Assembly: GCA_037139195.1 (NCBI GenBank)
Contig: JBAXGW010000023.1
Coordinates: forward strand, 1 to 59,208
Length of the DNA: 59,208 nucleotides
Source: JBAXGW01 sp037139195
GTDB lineage: Bacteria; Bacteroidota; Bacteroidia; Bacteroidales; JAHJDW01
Direction: 5' to 3'
In this document: positions 30,956 through 38,508 of the stretch, piece after piece
Layout: each line of letters begins with the position of its first letter
How positions within the stretch are numbered: position 1 is the stretch's first letter
Notes under the pieces: model-generated
What the model was told of the DNA's origin: nothing
What the model saw: the letters and a program-made list of their open reading frames with translations, nothing else
Database searches by the model: none
Program-made: the position numbers and the translations under genes

Positions 30956-32431
30956 ATGGCACGATTAAAACAAGGATTTTTAGGCAATGCAAGCGGAAAG
31001 CTTGGTAATGTAGTCTTTTCCAAATGGAAGGATTTGCAAACAGTACGCCAATACCAACCTGATGTACAGGATGCAAATTCACCAGAACAGCAAAAGCAAC
31101 GCTCCCGAATGGTCGCTTTGCTTCAACTTCTCAAACCGCTGAACAAAAATTTCATAAAATTTTTTAATTCACCTGTTTCCAAAGGTTCAACGCCTTGGGC
31201 AACTGCAATAAGTGATAACATGAATGCGATAGCTCCTGATGGCTGTTTCATTCCAGAAAATTTTTCTCTGGGTAAACCAAAATATTCCCCGATAAACATT
31301 TCAGATGTAATCTATAATCCATTTATCGACCTGTGTACTGTTCGATATAAACCCACAGACCTGTCAGGTTTTAACGACCCGTACCCATATATCGGTACTT
31401 CTGTTCTTGGCAAATATGAATCAGGTGCAGTATTGCATGAATTTGACACAAGGCACCAGCTTTGCTACCTTCCAGAAGGAAGTTTCTTCTGTTCGTTTTA
31501 TGACGACTCTCATGAGCATGTTTTTGAGAACTGGTGGGGCCATGGCTGGTTGTGGCTGATGTATTATGACACCTACAACATAGAATCTTATTTCAATCCA
31601 AACAACGGATTGACAGAGCCAGCAAACTTTCAGCCAGTATCAATCATCGAAGAGTTTAATACAAAAATTGCAGAAAATCCTGTACCAGCGGATGCAATAC
31701 ATTGGGAATATCAGCAGAAGGATGGCAAATGGTTTCTTGTGGTTAGTGTAGATATAAAGAAAACCCAGATTAAGAAGCCAGCCGATTATAATATTCGCTT
31801 CTGGTCACTCACTCTGCAAGATGGTAAATACAGCCAATCAGAAGCAACGGAGTGGAATTTATCAAATACAACTTATAAGGCAGAATTGATTGATTCTATT
31901 GCAAGGAAAGCCTCTGTTCATCTTTATTCTGTTCACAAAAAAGATGGTGAACAGGTTGGCCGCTTCAATCGCTTCTACATTAATAAAGACGTTGAAGGAA
32001 AAGAACATCCGTATTTCGACCAGTTATTCAATAGTTGTTATGCTCATCCTGTATCATTCATCTTACCAGATAATCAATGTGGTTTCTGTGGTTCATTTAC
32101 TGAACTTTTTTCGGATTTCATAAACTTGTATGAGCAGGGAGTGATATATAATCATGAGGACCCAGCACCAACAGAAGAACGTCTGCTGCGCATCGGAACC
32201 GCCCCCAACGGTCTTGTAAAAGTTTTTGGTTACAGCCGACAAGAAGAAAGCGCCTATTATTTTGCAGACAATACCACAGCGGTAATGCTTCCCATTCCCC
32301 CTGATGGTTATTCATTCTCCGAATGGTCTGGTGCAGATGCAGGTGAAATCATCGCTGAAAAAGAAGGGGGCTATACACTTCGCATGTCAAAAGACTGCTC
32401 AGTGACAGCCGTTTTCAAGCATAACAAATAA
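30956..32431 (+). CDS. Large DUF6266-like protein with C-terminal repeat domain
   Basis: A 491-residue protein starting MARLKQGFLGNASGKLGN, then VVFSKWKDLQTVRQYQP, NSPEQQKQRSRMV and LKPLN, a clearer form of the same N-terminal module as the preceding gene. The middle has duplicated beta-rich regions (about 130-200 and 235-330) with many aromatic residues. The last ~70 residues (GTAPNGLVKVFGY, DGYSFSEWSG, CSVTAVFK) resemble the divergent InlB B-repeat type domain (..GY.F..WSG......a.FK). No signal peptide. It opens a run of three closely spaced genes (gaps 28 and 21 bp) ending at a terminator. Function unknown. Confidence 0.7.
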   Translation: MARLKQGFLGNASGKLGNVVFSKWKDLQTVRQYQPDVQDANSPEQQKQRSRMVALLQLLKPLNKNFIKFFNSPVSKGSTPWATAISDNMNAIAPDGCFIPENFSLGKPKYSPINISDVIYNPFIDLCTVRYKPTDLSGFNDPYPYIGTSVLGKYESGAVLHEFDTRHQLCYLPEGSFFCSFYDDSHEHVFENWWGHGWLWLMYYDTYNIESYFNPNNGLTEPANFQPVSIIEEFNTKIAENPVPADAIHWEYQQKDGKWFLVVSVDIKKTQIKKPADYNIRFWSLTLQDGKYSQSEATEWNLSNTTYKAELIDSIARKASVHLYSVHKKDGEQVGRFNRFYINKDVEGKEHPYFDQLFNSCYAHPVSFILPDNQCGFCGSFTELFSDFINLYEQGVIYNHEDPAPTEERLLRIGTAPNGLVKVFGYSRQEESAYYFADNTTAVMLPIPPDGYSFSEWSGADAGEIIAEKEGGYTLRMSKDCSVTAVFKHNK

Positions 32432-32459
32432 ATATAATCCGTTCTAAATACAAAATATC

Positions 32460-32915
32460 ATGGAAACAACTCAAAAAATAGATTACAGTAAGTTCAAATG
32501 CGATGTTTATACACCCGATGGTGTATTAATCAAAGAAGCAATCACAAACAGCAACCATATTTTTTATTGTCCTGCCTTAACAGTTGGACAACAATACAAT
32601 ATTGTTTTCTCCTATGGAGAAATGTTTCTGATGGCCGCAGCTTTCATTTCCCAATCAGAAGGGAAAGTAACTTTTCTGAATCCAGCTCATTTCCTTTATA
32701 ACTGTGCTGTGGTTCGCCCATCAAAATCTTTTGTCAATTCTGTTAAAGGTAAAATTAAGTCCAGCCGAATAGCAAATGTACCAATACAGCAATGGGAAAA
32801 GAAACTACTGGAAATTATAAATTGTTCTGGTCAAAAAATCCCCCCACTCTGCCAGAATTCACATGGCACATACATTTTTAAGGCGGGGGCAGAACTGGCA
32901 TCAAAAGTAAAATAA
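32460..32915 (+). CDS. Unknown protein, paralogue A
   Basis: A 151-residue protein sharing its plan with the next gene: MET..KIDY.KFKC..Y.PDG.L....TN....FY.P.L..GQ.Y..VFSY.E, then ..AGKV.(F/Y)L.PAH..YN...RP..(S/T)F(V/I).S.K.KIK, and ending I.KAGA.L..KVK. The first 70 residues look like a beta-sandwich. No signal peptide or catalytic motif. It lies 28 bp after the large DUF6266-like gene and should be co-transcribed. The family is not recognised. Confidence 0.65.
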   Translation: METTQKIDYSKFKCDVYTPDGVLIKEAITNSNHIFYCPALTVGQQYNIVFSYGEMFLMAAAFISQSEGKVTFLNPAHFLYNCAVVRPSKSFVNSVKGKIKSSRIANVPIQQWEKKLLEIINCSGQKIPPLCQNSHGTYIFKAGAELASKVK

Positions 32916-32936
32916 TCACATAAACATCTATCAATA

Positions 32937-33458
32937 ATGGAAACAAGAAACAAAATAGATTACAAAAAGTTCAAATGCGAGATATATTCACCTGATGGCA
33001 TTTTACTGAATACCGCACAAACAAACGAAAAAAATGAGTTCTATGCTCCGTCTTTGGTTACTGGTCAAAAGTATTATCTGGTATTTTCTTATGACGAAAT
33101 TCTTATCGAATGCCTTGTTTTCACTTGTGAAAACGCAGGCAAGGTTGTATATCTTTCACCTGCTCACATAATATACAATCAATCTGCGGAGCGCCCACCA
33201 ATCACATTCATTGGCAGTATAAAAACCAAAATTAAAAAACGCATAGATTTTAATGTGCCGCAAATGGCATGGTCAAAAAAAGCACTTGATGCTTTTATTC
33301 ATTCGACGCATAGCGTCTCATCCAGAAATAAACATAAATCAAAACACGCATTGGATGCATTTATCGAGAGCACCCATGAAGGAGCCAAGAAACTCATTTG
33401 TCAAAATGATATAATTGCACTCAAAGCGGGGGCAGATTTGTCTAACAAGGTGAAATAA
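32937..33458 (+). CDS. Unknown protein, paralogue B with internal repeat
   Basis: A 173-residue tandem paralogue of the preceding gene, 21 bp downstream. It aligns along the whole length but has an insertion of ~25 residues with a duplicated peptide, ALDAFIHSTH and ALDAFIESTH, about 25 residues apart. The end ALKAGADLSNKVK matches paralogue A. No recognised function. It is the last gene before the terminator at 33491. Confidence 0.65.
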   Translation: METRNKIDYKKFKCEIYSPDGILLNTAQTNEKNEFYAPSLVTGQKYYLVFSYDEILIECLVFTCENAGKVVYLSPAHIIYNQSAERPPITFIGSIKTKIKKRIDFNVPQMAWSKKALDAFIHSTHSVSSRNKHKSKHALDAFIESTHEGAKKLICQNDIIALKAGADLSNKVK

Positions 33459-33490
33459 ATATTTTTTTCTCTGTTATAAATAAAAAAAGA

Positions 33491-33522
33491 CCAGCAAGTT
33501 TTTAGAACTTGCTGGCTTTTTT
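33491..33522 (+). terminator. Terminator of the right-end operon
   Basis: CCAGCAAGTT-TTTAG-AACTTGCTGG, a perfect 10-bp stem followed by CTTTTTT, 32 bp after the last element gene. Confidence 0.9.
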
Positions 33523-33652
33523 ATACTCCGTTACTTTCTATTCCATTTTTATAACAAAATTTTTACACCCCTTTTACACAATTTTGTTTTTTCATTTTGT
33601 TTTATAAGTTCTTTTTATTATATTTATAAATACAAGTTCTAATATCTTACTA

Positions 33653-33684
33653 ATTGCATAGTTTAAATAAAAGAATTAGTTTTG
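33653..33684 (+). promoter_or_regulatory. Outward promoter at the right end of the element
   Basis: ATTG (33653-33656), 20 bp, TAGTTTTG (33677-33684). No gene follows before attR. Transcription from about 33691 would cross the core and stop at 33858-33899 in the integrated form, or at the hairpin at 21888-21924 in an excised circle, giving a ~200-nt RNA in each case. The surrounding 33523-33652 is AT-rich without visible features. Confidence 0.5.
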
Positions 33685-33788
33685 CAGGTAGTTCAAGTAG
33701 TAGTAGGTATGTTATATTTATCATATAATCCAGTGAATTCCTTAGTTGTGGCTAAAAGTGCTATTTTATTGCAGGTTCAAGCAGTGGT
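33682..33788 (+). repeat. Imperfect direct repeats near attR
   Basis: TTGCAGGTAGTTCAAGTAGTAG (33682 onward; shown as TTGCAGG-TAG-TTCAAG) recurs as TTGCAGG-TTCAAG-CAGTGG near 33769-33786, with a 3-bp gap. Such spaced repeats beside an attachment site could be recombinase or accessory-factor contacts. Confidence 0.35.
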
Positions 33789-33847
33789 TTCAAATCCCAC
33801 AGTTTCATTATATCTTCAAGAAAATGGTTCGACATTAGTTCGCTAAG

Positions 33848-33853
33848 GGGTAC
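33848..33853 (+). other. attR core GGGTAC
   Basis: Second copy of the six-base core, preceded by GCTAAG and followed by AAATAAAAACC. On the minus strand the recombinase frame would enter here in the excised circle as Val-Pro then LSELMSNHFL and on to a stop at 33761-33763. Confidence 0.55.
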
Positions 33854-33857
33854 AAAT

Positions 33858-33899
33858 AAAAACCTCAACAATTGAATAATCAATTAGTTGAGGTTTTTT
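33858..33899. terminator. Bidirectional terminator, probably the displaced tRNA-Leu terminator
   Basis: AAAAACCTCAAC and GTTGAGGTTTTTT with an inner ATTGA/TCAAT; A-rich on the left and T6 on the right, so it can work on both strands. Four bases after the attR core. It ends the convergent M28 gene and, in the ancestral chromosome, would have followed tRNA-Leu directly. Confidence 0.8.
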
Positions 33900-33915
33900 G
33901 ATTTTTTAAAATATT

Positions 33916-34902
33916 CTAGTTCTCGCTATAAAGAACCTCCATTAAAGTTTGCCCTACCGCTTTTAGTGTATTTTTGTCCATTTGATTAATATCATCAGAA
34001 GCGGTATGCCATTGGGGAAAGAATTTATTTGTTTCAGAGTCTAAATGAATAATATCAATAGTTGGGATTCCAATTATTTTATTGATATAGTAATGGTCAT
34101 CAGTTATAGATCCAGCATTTTTTTGAATAAAATAATCGGAATATCCTAATTCCATGGCTTTATTCCAAACATTTCGAACTATATGCGATGCATAATACAT
34201 TGATATCTCTTCCATAGGAAAGGTTGCTCCTTTGGCTCCAACCATATCCAATAAAATACCATATTTTGCATAATAGCCTTTCACATGAGGATTTTTAGCC
34301 CAATACTGTGAACCTAATGCCCAGCTGTCTTCTCCAGAACTTGTTTGCTTGTCTTGTGGTTCACCATAATCTTCTGCATCGAACAAAATAAGGTCAACTC
34401 CTATACTTGGATTTTGTAATTTTATTAAACGGGCAATTTCTATCAAAACAGCAACGCCGCTCGCTCCGTCATTAGTTCCTAGTACTGGTTTATTTCTATT
34501 AGCAACAATAGGATCGTGGTCGGCAAATGGTCGACTATCCCAATGTGCAGAAATAAAGATTCTGTTTTTTGTTTCGGGCTTGTAGGAAGCAATGATGTTT
34601 TTTGAATTTAAAATTGTTCCATCGTAGGCTTTTAGTTTTGCTTCTTGTACTTGGACGTTGGGCATGTATTCTTTTAGTTTTTCAACCAAGTAATTTGCAC
34701 ATTGTTTATGTGCATCTGAATTGGGAATACGAGGTCCAAAGGAAATTTGCTTTTCAATATATACAAATGCCGAATCGGCATTGAATATTGGAGCATTAAC
34801 TTTTTTTATTTCAATTTTCGTATTGTCAGTTGTTGTTTTCGTATTGTTTTCGCAAGCAACAATTGATAATAGAGCGATAGTAGTAATGAGAATTTTTTTC
34901 AT
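33916..34902 (-). CDS. M28-family glutaminyl-peptide cyclotransferase-like lipoprotein
   Basis: A 328-residue lipoprotein (MKKILITTIALLSIVACENN; lipobox SIVAC). The catalytic domain resembles bacterial type II glutaminyl cyclases of the Porphyromonas kind: HWDSRPFADHDP with a metal ligand, GTNDGASGVAVLIEIARLI, LFDAEDYGE and the last His region QWHTASDDI. Such enzymes convert N-terminal Gln of exported proteins to pyroglutamate. An aminopeptidase activity (the M28 ancestry) is the alternative. The start at ATG 34902 puts the signal peptide first; the longer frame adds four residues. Chromosomal, just right of the element. Confidence 0.8.
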   Translation of the reverse strand: MKKILITTIALLSIVACENNTKTTTDNTKIEIKKVNAPIFNADSAFVYIEKQISFGPRIPNSDAHKQCANYLVEKLKEYMPNVQVQEAKLKAYDGTILNSKNIIASYKPETKNRIFISAHWDSRPFADHDPIVANRNKPVLGTNDGASGVAVLIEIARLIKLQNPSIGVDLILFDAEDYGEPQDKQTSSGEDSWALGSQYWAKNPHVKGYYAKYGILLDMVGAKGATFPMEEISMYYASHIVRNVWNKAMELGYSDYFIQKNAGSITDDHYYINKIIGIPTIDIIHLDSETNKFFPQWHTASDDINQMDKNTLKAVGQTLMEVLYSEN

Positions 34903-35001
34903 TTTCTTTTCCAAAAAAATAACTAACTAATTGGCAAGTTATAATAATAAATATTAATATTAAATTGATTAATAAATCAGACATTATTTTCTAATTATTT
35001 A

Positions 35002-35010
35002 GGGGGGGGG
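35002..35010. repeat. Poly-G tract (nine G)
   Basis: An uninterrupted run of nine G in AT-rich DNA, about 100 bp upstream of the M28 start and 20 bp after the end of the beta-lactamase-family gene. It is prone to slippage and lies in the upstream region of the M28 gene. Confidence 0.8.
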
Positions 35011-35029
35011 AATAAGAAAATATTATCGC

Positions 35030-36187
35030 TTATTCTTCTTCCTCTGCAGCAATTAGTTCTTGATAATTATCTACTTTAATTATGTCTTCGATACTTTGAA
35101 TATTTACAAAACTACTACTTGCAACATTACTCAACATAATTATTGCATCGTGTTTATCAATATTTCTAAGTAGTAGAGATTTATAGCCATGCCACCAGCC
35201 ACGATGGTAAACAATTCTGTCACCTTCCTTATTTGTAATTAGCCTCCAGCCAAAACCATAATTTTTTGTTTTCAAATCTTTATTCCCAGGTAAAAATGCT
35301 TCTTCAACTGTTTTTTCAGAAAGAACAGCACCCGAATATAACGACTGATCCCATAAAAACAAATCCTCTACTGTAGAATATACACCTTTATCGCCAACGA
35401 CACCGTCGATATAGTTGATTTGGGCTCTTTTTTGTTTTGTTTCGTAGCCTAAAGTAGTATTTAGTGTGTCGTATTTTTTATCAAACTGATAAATATAAGT
35501 GCTTTTCATTCCGAGTGGAATAAAAAATTCTTTGCTCATAAAATCAGCAAATTTCATTCCCGATACTTTTTCTACCACAGCAGCCAGAATCATATATCCT
35601 GTATTGCTATAATTATATTTTCTATTAGGCTGAAGGTAAGGAGCTGGCTTTATTGCTTTGAAAAATGAAAGAACCTGAGTATTCGACATAGGTTCGTTTT
35701 CATTTTTCCAATGTTTTTCGCAAAAATATATGTAATTGCATAAACCAGATCGATGATTGAGTAAATTTCTGATTGTTATATTTTGATATGGGAAATCGGG
35801 TAAATATTTGGTTAAGTCGTCTTCGTATTTTAACTCGCCTCTTTGTTGAAGCAACATTATTGCTGCCGCAGTGAATTGTTTTGAAACAGAAGCCAATTGG
35901 AATGTTGAATTTGTTGAAAGTGAGGTTTTGGCCTTTATGTCTGCATACCCAAAAGCATTTTTATAAACTACCGTGTCGTGTTGCGAAATTAATACCGCGC
36001 CATTAAATCCGGTTTTGCTAGCATAATTTTGGAAAAATTTATCAGCCTTTTTCCAGTTTTCTGATAAAACAGCAGTTTCAATAGTATCAGTATTATTTTT
36101 TTGATTTAATGAAATCCCTTGACTCAAACACCCATTATTACAAGTAAATGATACGCATAAAAGAAGAATAAAAATCAAATATTTCAT
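35030..36187 (-). CDS. Beta-lactamase-family (class C-like) serine hydrolase
   Basis: A 385-residue exported hydrolase. The N-terminus (MKYLIFILLLCVSFTCNNGC) is a signal peptide with Cys residues, so it may be a lipoprotein. The SxxK motif is SVSK in FQLASVSKQFTAAAIML (about residue 103), the Tyr motif is YNYSNTGY, and HRGWWHG occupies the third-motif position. Members hydrolyse peptides or esters; beta-lactam resistance cannot be inferred. The C-terminus is acidic (AAEEEE). It lies upstream of the M28 gene in the same direction, but the 127-bp gap with a G9 tract suggests separate transcription. Confidence 0.85.
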   Translation of the reverse strand: MKYLIFILLLCVSFTCNNGCLSQGISLNQKNNTDTIETAVLSENWKKADKFFQNYASKTGFNGAVLISQHDTVVYKNAFGYADIKAKTSLSTNSTFQLASVSKQFTAAAIMLLQQRGELKYEDDLTKYLPDFPYQNITIRNLLNHRSGLCNYIYFCEKHWKNENEPMSNTQVLSFFKAIKPAPYLQPNRKYNYSNTGYMILAAVVEKVSGMKFADFMSKEFFIPLGMKSTYIYQFDKKYDTLNTTLGYETKQKRAQINYIDGVVGDKGVYSTVEDLFLWDQSLYSGAVLSEKTVEEAFLPGNKDLKTKNYGFGWRLITNKEGDRIVYHRGWWHGYKSLLLRNIDKHDAIIMLSNVASSSFVNIQSIEDIIKVDNYQELIAAEEEE

Positions 36188-36413
36188 AGGAAACTATTCT
36201 AAAAGATTCATTCATTAAAAAGATTCCCAAAAATAAGCTTTCGAAGTACTAATAATAATCATGGTTGTTTGTTTTTATCAACAAATTTAGTGTTGATAAT
36301 CTTTAAGAATATTTTTTCGACCTATCTTCCAGGTAATAGCATGAAATAGTATAAATAAAATTGAATATTTGTGAAATTTATTCTACTTTTAAAAAAAAAT
36401 AAATACTATTCAA

Positions 36414-37787
36414 ATGGACACAATTCAAAACTACATTCAGGAAAATAAAGATCGTTTTTTAAGCGAACTTTTCGATTTATTAAGAATTCCATCAATAAGT
36501 TCCATCAATGAGCATAAGCCCGATATGATAAGAACTGCTGAATATTGGAAGAAAATGATACTAGAAGCTGGAGCCGATAAGGTAGAAATTATACCTACTA
36601 AAGGAAACGCAGTAGTTTATGGCGAAAAAATAATTAATCATGCCTTGCCTACCGTTTTAGTTTATGGTCATTATGATGTAATGCCCGTTGACCCAATTGA
36701 TTTATGGACAACACCGCCTTTTGAGCCTCAAATTAGAGATGAAAAAATATATGCTCGTGGTGCTGATGACGACAAAGGACAAGCTTTTATGCACGCCAAA
36801 GCTTTTGAATATATGGTAAAATCTAATAATTTACCATGCAATATAAAATTTATGATTGAGGGAGAAGAAGAAATAGGTTCTCCAAGTTTAGAAGAATTTT
36901 GTGAAAATAACAAAGAACTTTTAAAATCCGATGTAATTTTAGTTTCTGACACTGGAATGATTGCTAAAGATATTCCTTCAATTACAGTTGGCTTAAGAGG
37001 ATTAAGCTATATGGAAATTGAAGTTACTGGCCCAAATCGCGATTTGCACTCGGGTCTTTTTGGCGGTGCAGTAGCTAATCCAGCAAATATATTGGCAAAA
37101 CTTATTGCTTCACTTACCGATGAAGAAAATAGAATAACTATACCTGGATTTTACGATGATGTAATTGAAATATCTACTGAAGAAAGAGCAGAAATGGCAA
37201 AAGCTCCATTTAATATTGATAACTACAAAAAAGCCATTGATATAAAAGAAACGCATGGAGAAAGCGGATTTTCTACAATTGAGCGCACCGGAATACGTCC
37301 TTCATTAGATGTAAATGGAATATGGGGTGGTTATACTGGAGAAGGAGCTAAAACAGTGCTTCCATCAAAAGCTTATGCAAAAATATCGATGCGTTTGGTT
37401 CCTAATCAGAACAATGAAAAAATAAGTGAACTGTTCGAAAAGCACTTTGAAGCAATTGCACCTGATTACGTTAAGGTAAAAGTAACGTCGTTGCATGGCG
37501 GACAAGGCTACGTTTGTCCAACCAATACAATTGCTTTTGCAGCAGCTAGCAAAGCTTACGAAAATACATTTGGTAAGAGACCAATTCCTATTCGCAGTGG
37601 TGGAAGCATTCCAATAATATCTACTTTTGAAAGAGTTTTGGGTGTAAAATCAGTTCTGATGGGCTTTGGATTAGAGTCTGATGCAATACATTCGCCAAAT
37701 GAAAACTATCCATTATTTAATTTTTTCAAAGGAATAGAAACCATTCCATATTTTTATAAATACTATGCGGAAATGATGACTAAATAA
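36414..37787 (+). CDS. M20 family dipeptidase
   Basis: A 457-residue cytoplasmic di-zinc peptidase. Metal ligands and catalytic residues are visible: His and Asp in VYGHYDVMPVDP, Asp in YARGADDDKGQ (bridging), EGEEEIGSPSL (general base and ligand), DTGM and the last His in GLESDAIHSPNENY. The lid domain is about residues 205-360, with GLRGLSYMEIEVTGPNRDLHSG. It cleaves small peptides, possibly the dipeptides released by the S46 enzymes; the substrate is not determined. Monocistronic. Confidence 0.93.
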   Translation: MDTIQNYIQENKDRFLSELFDLLRIPSISSINEHKPDMIRTAEYWKKMILEAGADKVEIIPTKGNAVVYGEKIINHALPTVLVYGHYDVMPVDPIDLWTTPPFEPQIRDEKIYARGADDDKGQAFMHAKAFEYMVKSNNLPCNIKFMIEGEEEIGSPSLEEFCENNKELLKSDVILVSDTGMIAKDIPSITVGLRGLSYMEIEVTGPNRDLHSGLFGGAVANPANILAKLIASLTDEENRITIPGFYDDVIEISTEERAEMAKAPFNIDNYKKAIDIKETHGESGFSTIERTGIRPSLDVNGIWGGYTGEGAKTVLPSKAYAKISMRLVPNQNNEKISELFEKHFEAIAPDYVKVKVTSLHGGQGYVCPTNTIAFAAASKAYENTFGKRPIPIRSGGSIPIISTFERVLGVKSVLMGFGLESDAIHSPNENYPLFNFFKGIETIPYFYKYYAEMMTK

Positions 37788-37903
37788 GGTCTATTAAATC
37801 AGTTGTTTCTGTTTTTACAAATTTTTTAAGTGAAATTTATTAAATTTTTCTAGGTTGATATTTAAAATATTTGGTTTAAATAAAAAGAAATATTGTTTCT
37901 GCG

Positions 37904-37911
37904 TATATTTG
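37904..37911 (+). promoter_or_regulatory. -7 promoter element of pth
   Basis: TATATTTG, 26 bp before the pth GTG start. The -33 region is not well defined. Confidence 0.5.
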
Positions 37912-37937
37912 CTCTAAGTTAAATAAAAAATTTAGAA

Positions 37938-38501
37938 GTGAAATATTTAATTGTTGGCTTGGGAAATATTGGCAGTGAATACGAGCAAACTCGCCATAAT
38001 ATAGGTTTTATGGTATTAGATAAAATGGTTTCTAGTACTGAAAAAATATGGACACATGGTCGCTATGCCTATCAATGCGAAGTGCGCTTTAAAGGCAGAA
38101 TAATAACCCTCATTAAGCCAACTACTTATATGAATTTAAGTGGCAAAGCTGTTCATTATTGGATGAAACAGCTTGATGTTCCTATAGAAAATATTTTAGT
38201 TATTTCCGATGACTTAGATTTGTCTTTTGGCACTTTACGTTTAAAGCCTAAAGGGAGTGGGGGAAGCCATAATGGGTTAAATCATATTATTGAAACTCTT
38301 GGCAATAATGATTTCCCTCGCTTGCGTTTTGGAATTGGCAGCTCATTCTTTAAAGGGCGTCAGGTAGAATATGTATTAGGTAATTTTAACGAAGAAGAAA
38401 AGCAGGCGCTGCCCGATAGAATTGATATAGCTGTAAAAATAATTCAATCGTTTACTACTGCTGGTATTGGAAATACTATGACATCTTATAATAATAAATA
38501 A
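37938..38501 (+). CDS. pth: Peptidyl-tRNA hydrolase
   Basis: A 187-residue enzyme that frees tRNA from stalled peptidyl-tRNA. Catalytic His20 is in EQTRHNIGF; LIKPTTYMNLSG and SDDLDLSFGTLRLKPKGSGGSHNGL are the family blocks with substrate-binding Asn and Asp. The start codon is GTG at 37938, in keeping with the usual KYLIVGLGN opening. The alpha/beta hydrolase gene follows after 7 bp. Confidence 0.96.
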   Translation: MKYLIVGLGNIGSEYEQTRHNIGFMVLDKMVSSTEKIWTHGRYAYQCEVRFKGRIITLIKPTTYMNLSGKAVHYWMKQLDVPIENILVISDDLDLSFGTLRLKPKGSGGSHNGLNHIIETLGNNDFPRLRFGIGSSFFKGRQVEYVLGNFNEEEKQALPDRIDIAVKIIQSFTTAGIGNTMTSYNNK

Positions 38502-38508
38502 TAAGACT

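Larger units (their letters stand above)
21877..33853. mobile_element. ~12 kb serine-recombinase integrative element in tRNA-Leu
   Basis: The element lies between two copies of the core GGGTAC, at 21877-21882 (tRNA 3' end, attL) and 33848-33853 (attR). It carries a large serine recombinase at the left end, a small protein, a MerR-like regulator, a structured RNA, a T9SS LamG protein, two unknown proteins, a long non-coding palindromic region, a J-domain protein, two DUF6266-type proteins and two tandem paralogues. Removing it joins the tRNA to the intrinsic terminator at 33858-33899, the expected ancestral order. No relaxase, conjugation, replication or phage structural gene is visible, so it is either mobilised by others or a degenerate cargo element. 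The short core suits a serine rather than tyrosine recombinase. Confidence 0.75.

Noticed and set aside
33764..33800. tRNA T-arm-like sequence (GTGG-TTTCAAAT-CCCAC)
   Set aside because: No acceptor or anticodon stem fits around it; the T-loop resemblance is probably chance.
21877..33853. Prophage or conjugative element
   Set aside because: No capsid, terminase, relaxase or type IV secretion gene was found among the readable frames.
35030..36187. Antibiotic-resistance beta-lactamase
   Set aside because: Only the general serine beta-lactamase/esterase motifs are seen; the family is mostly peptidases and esterases.
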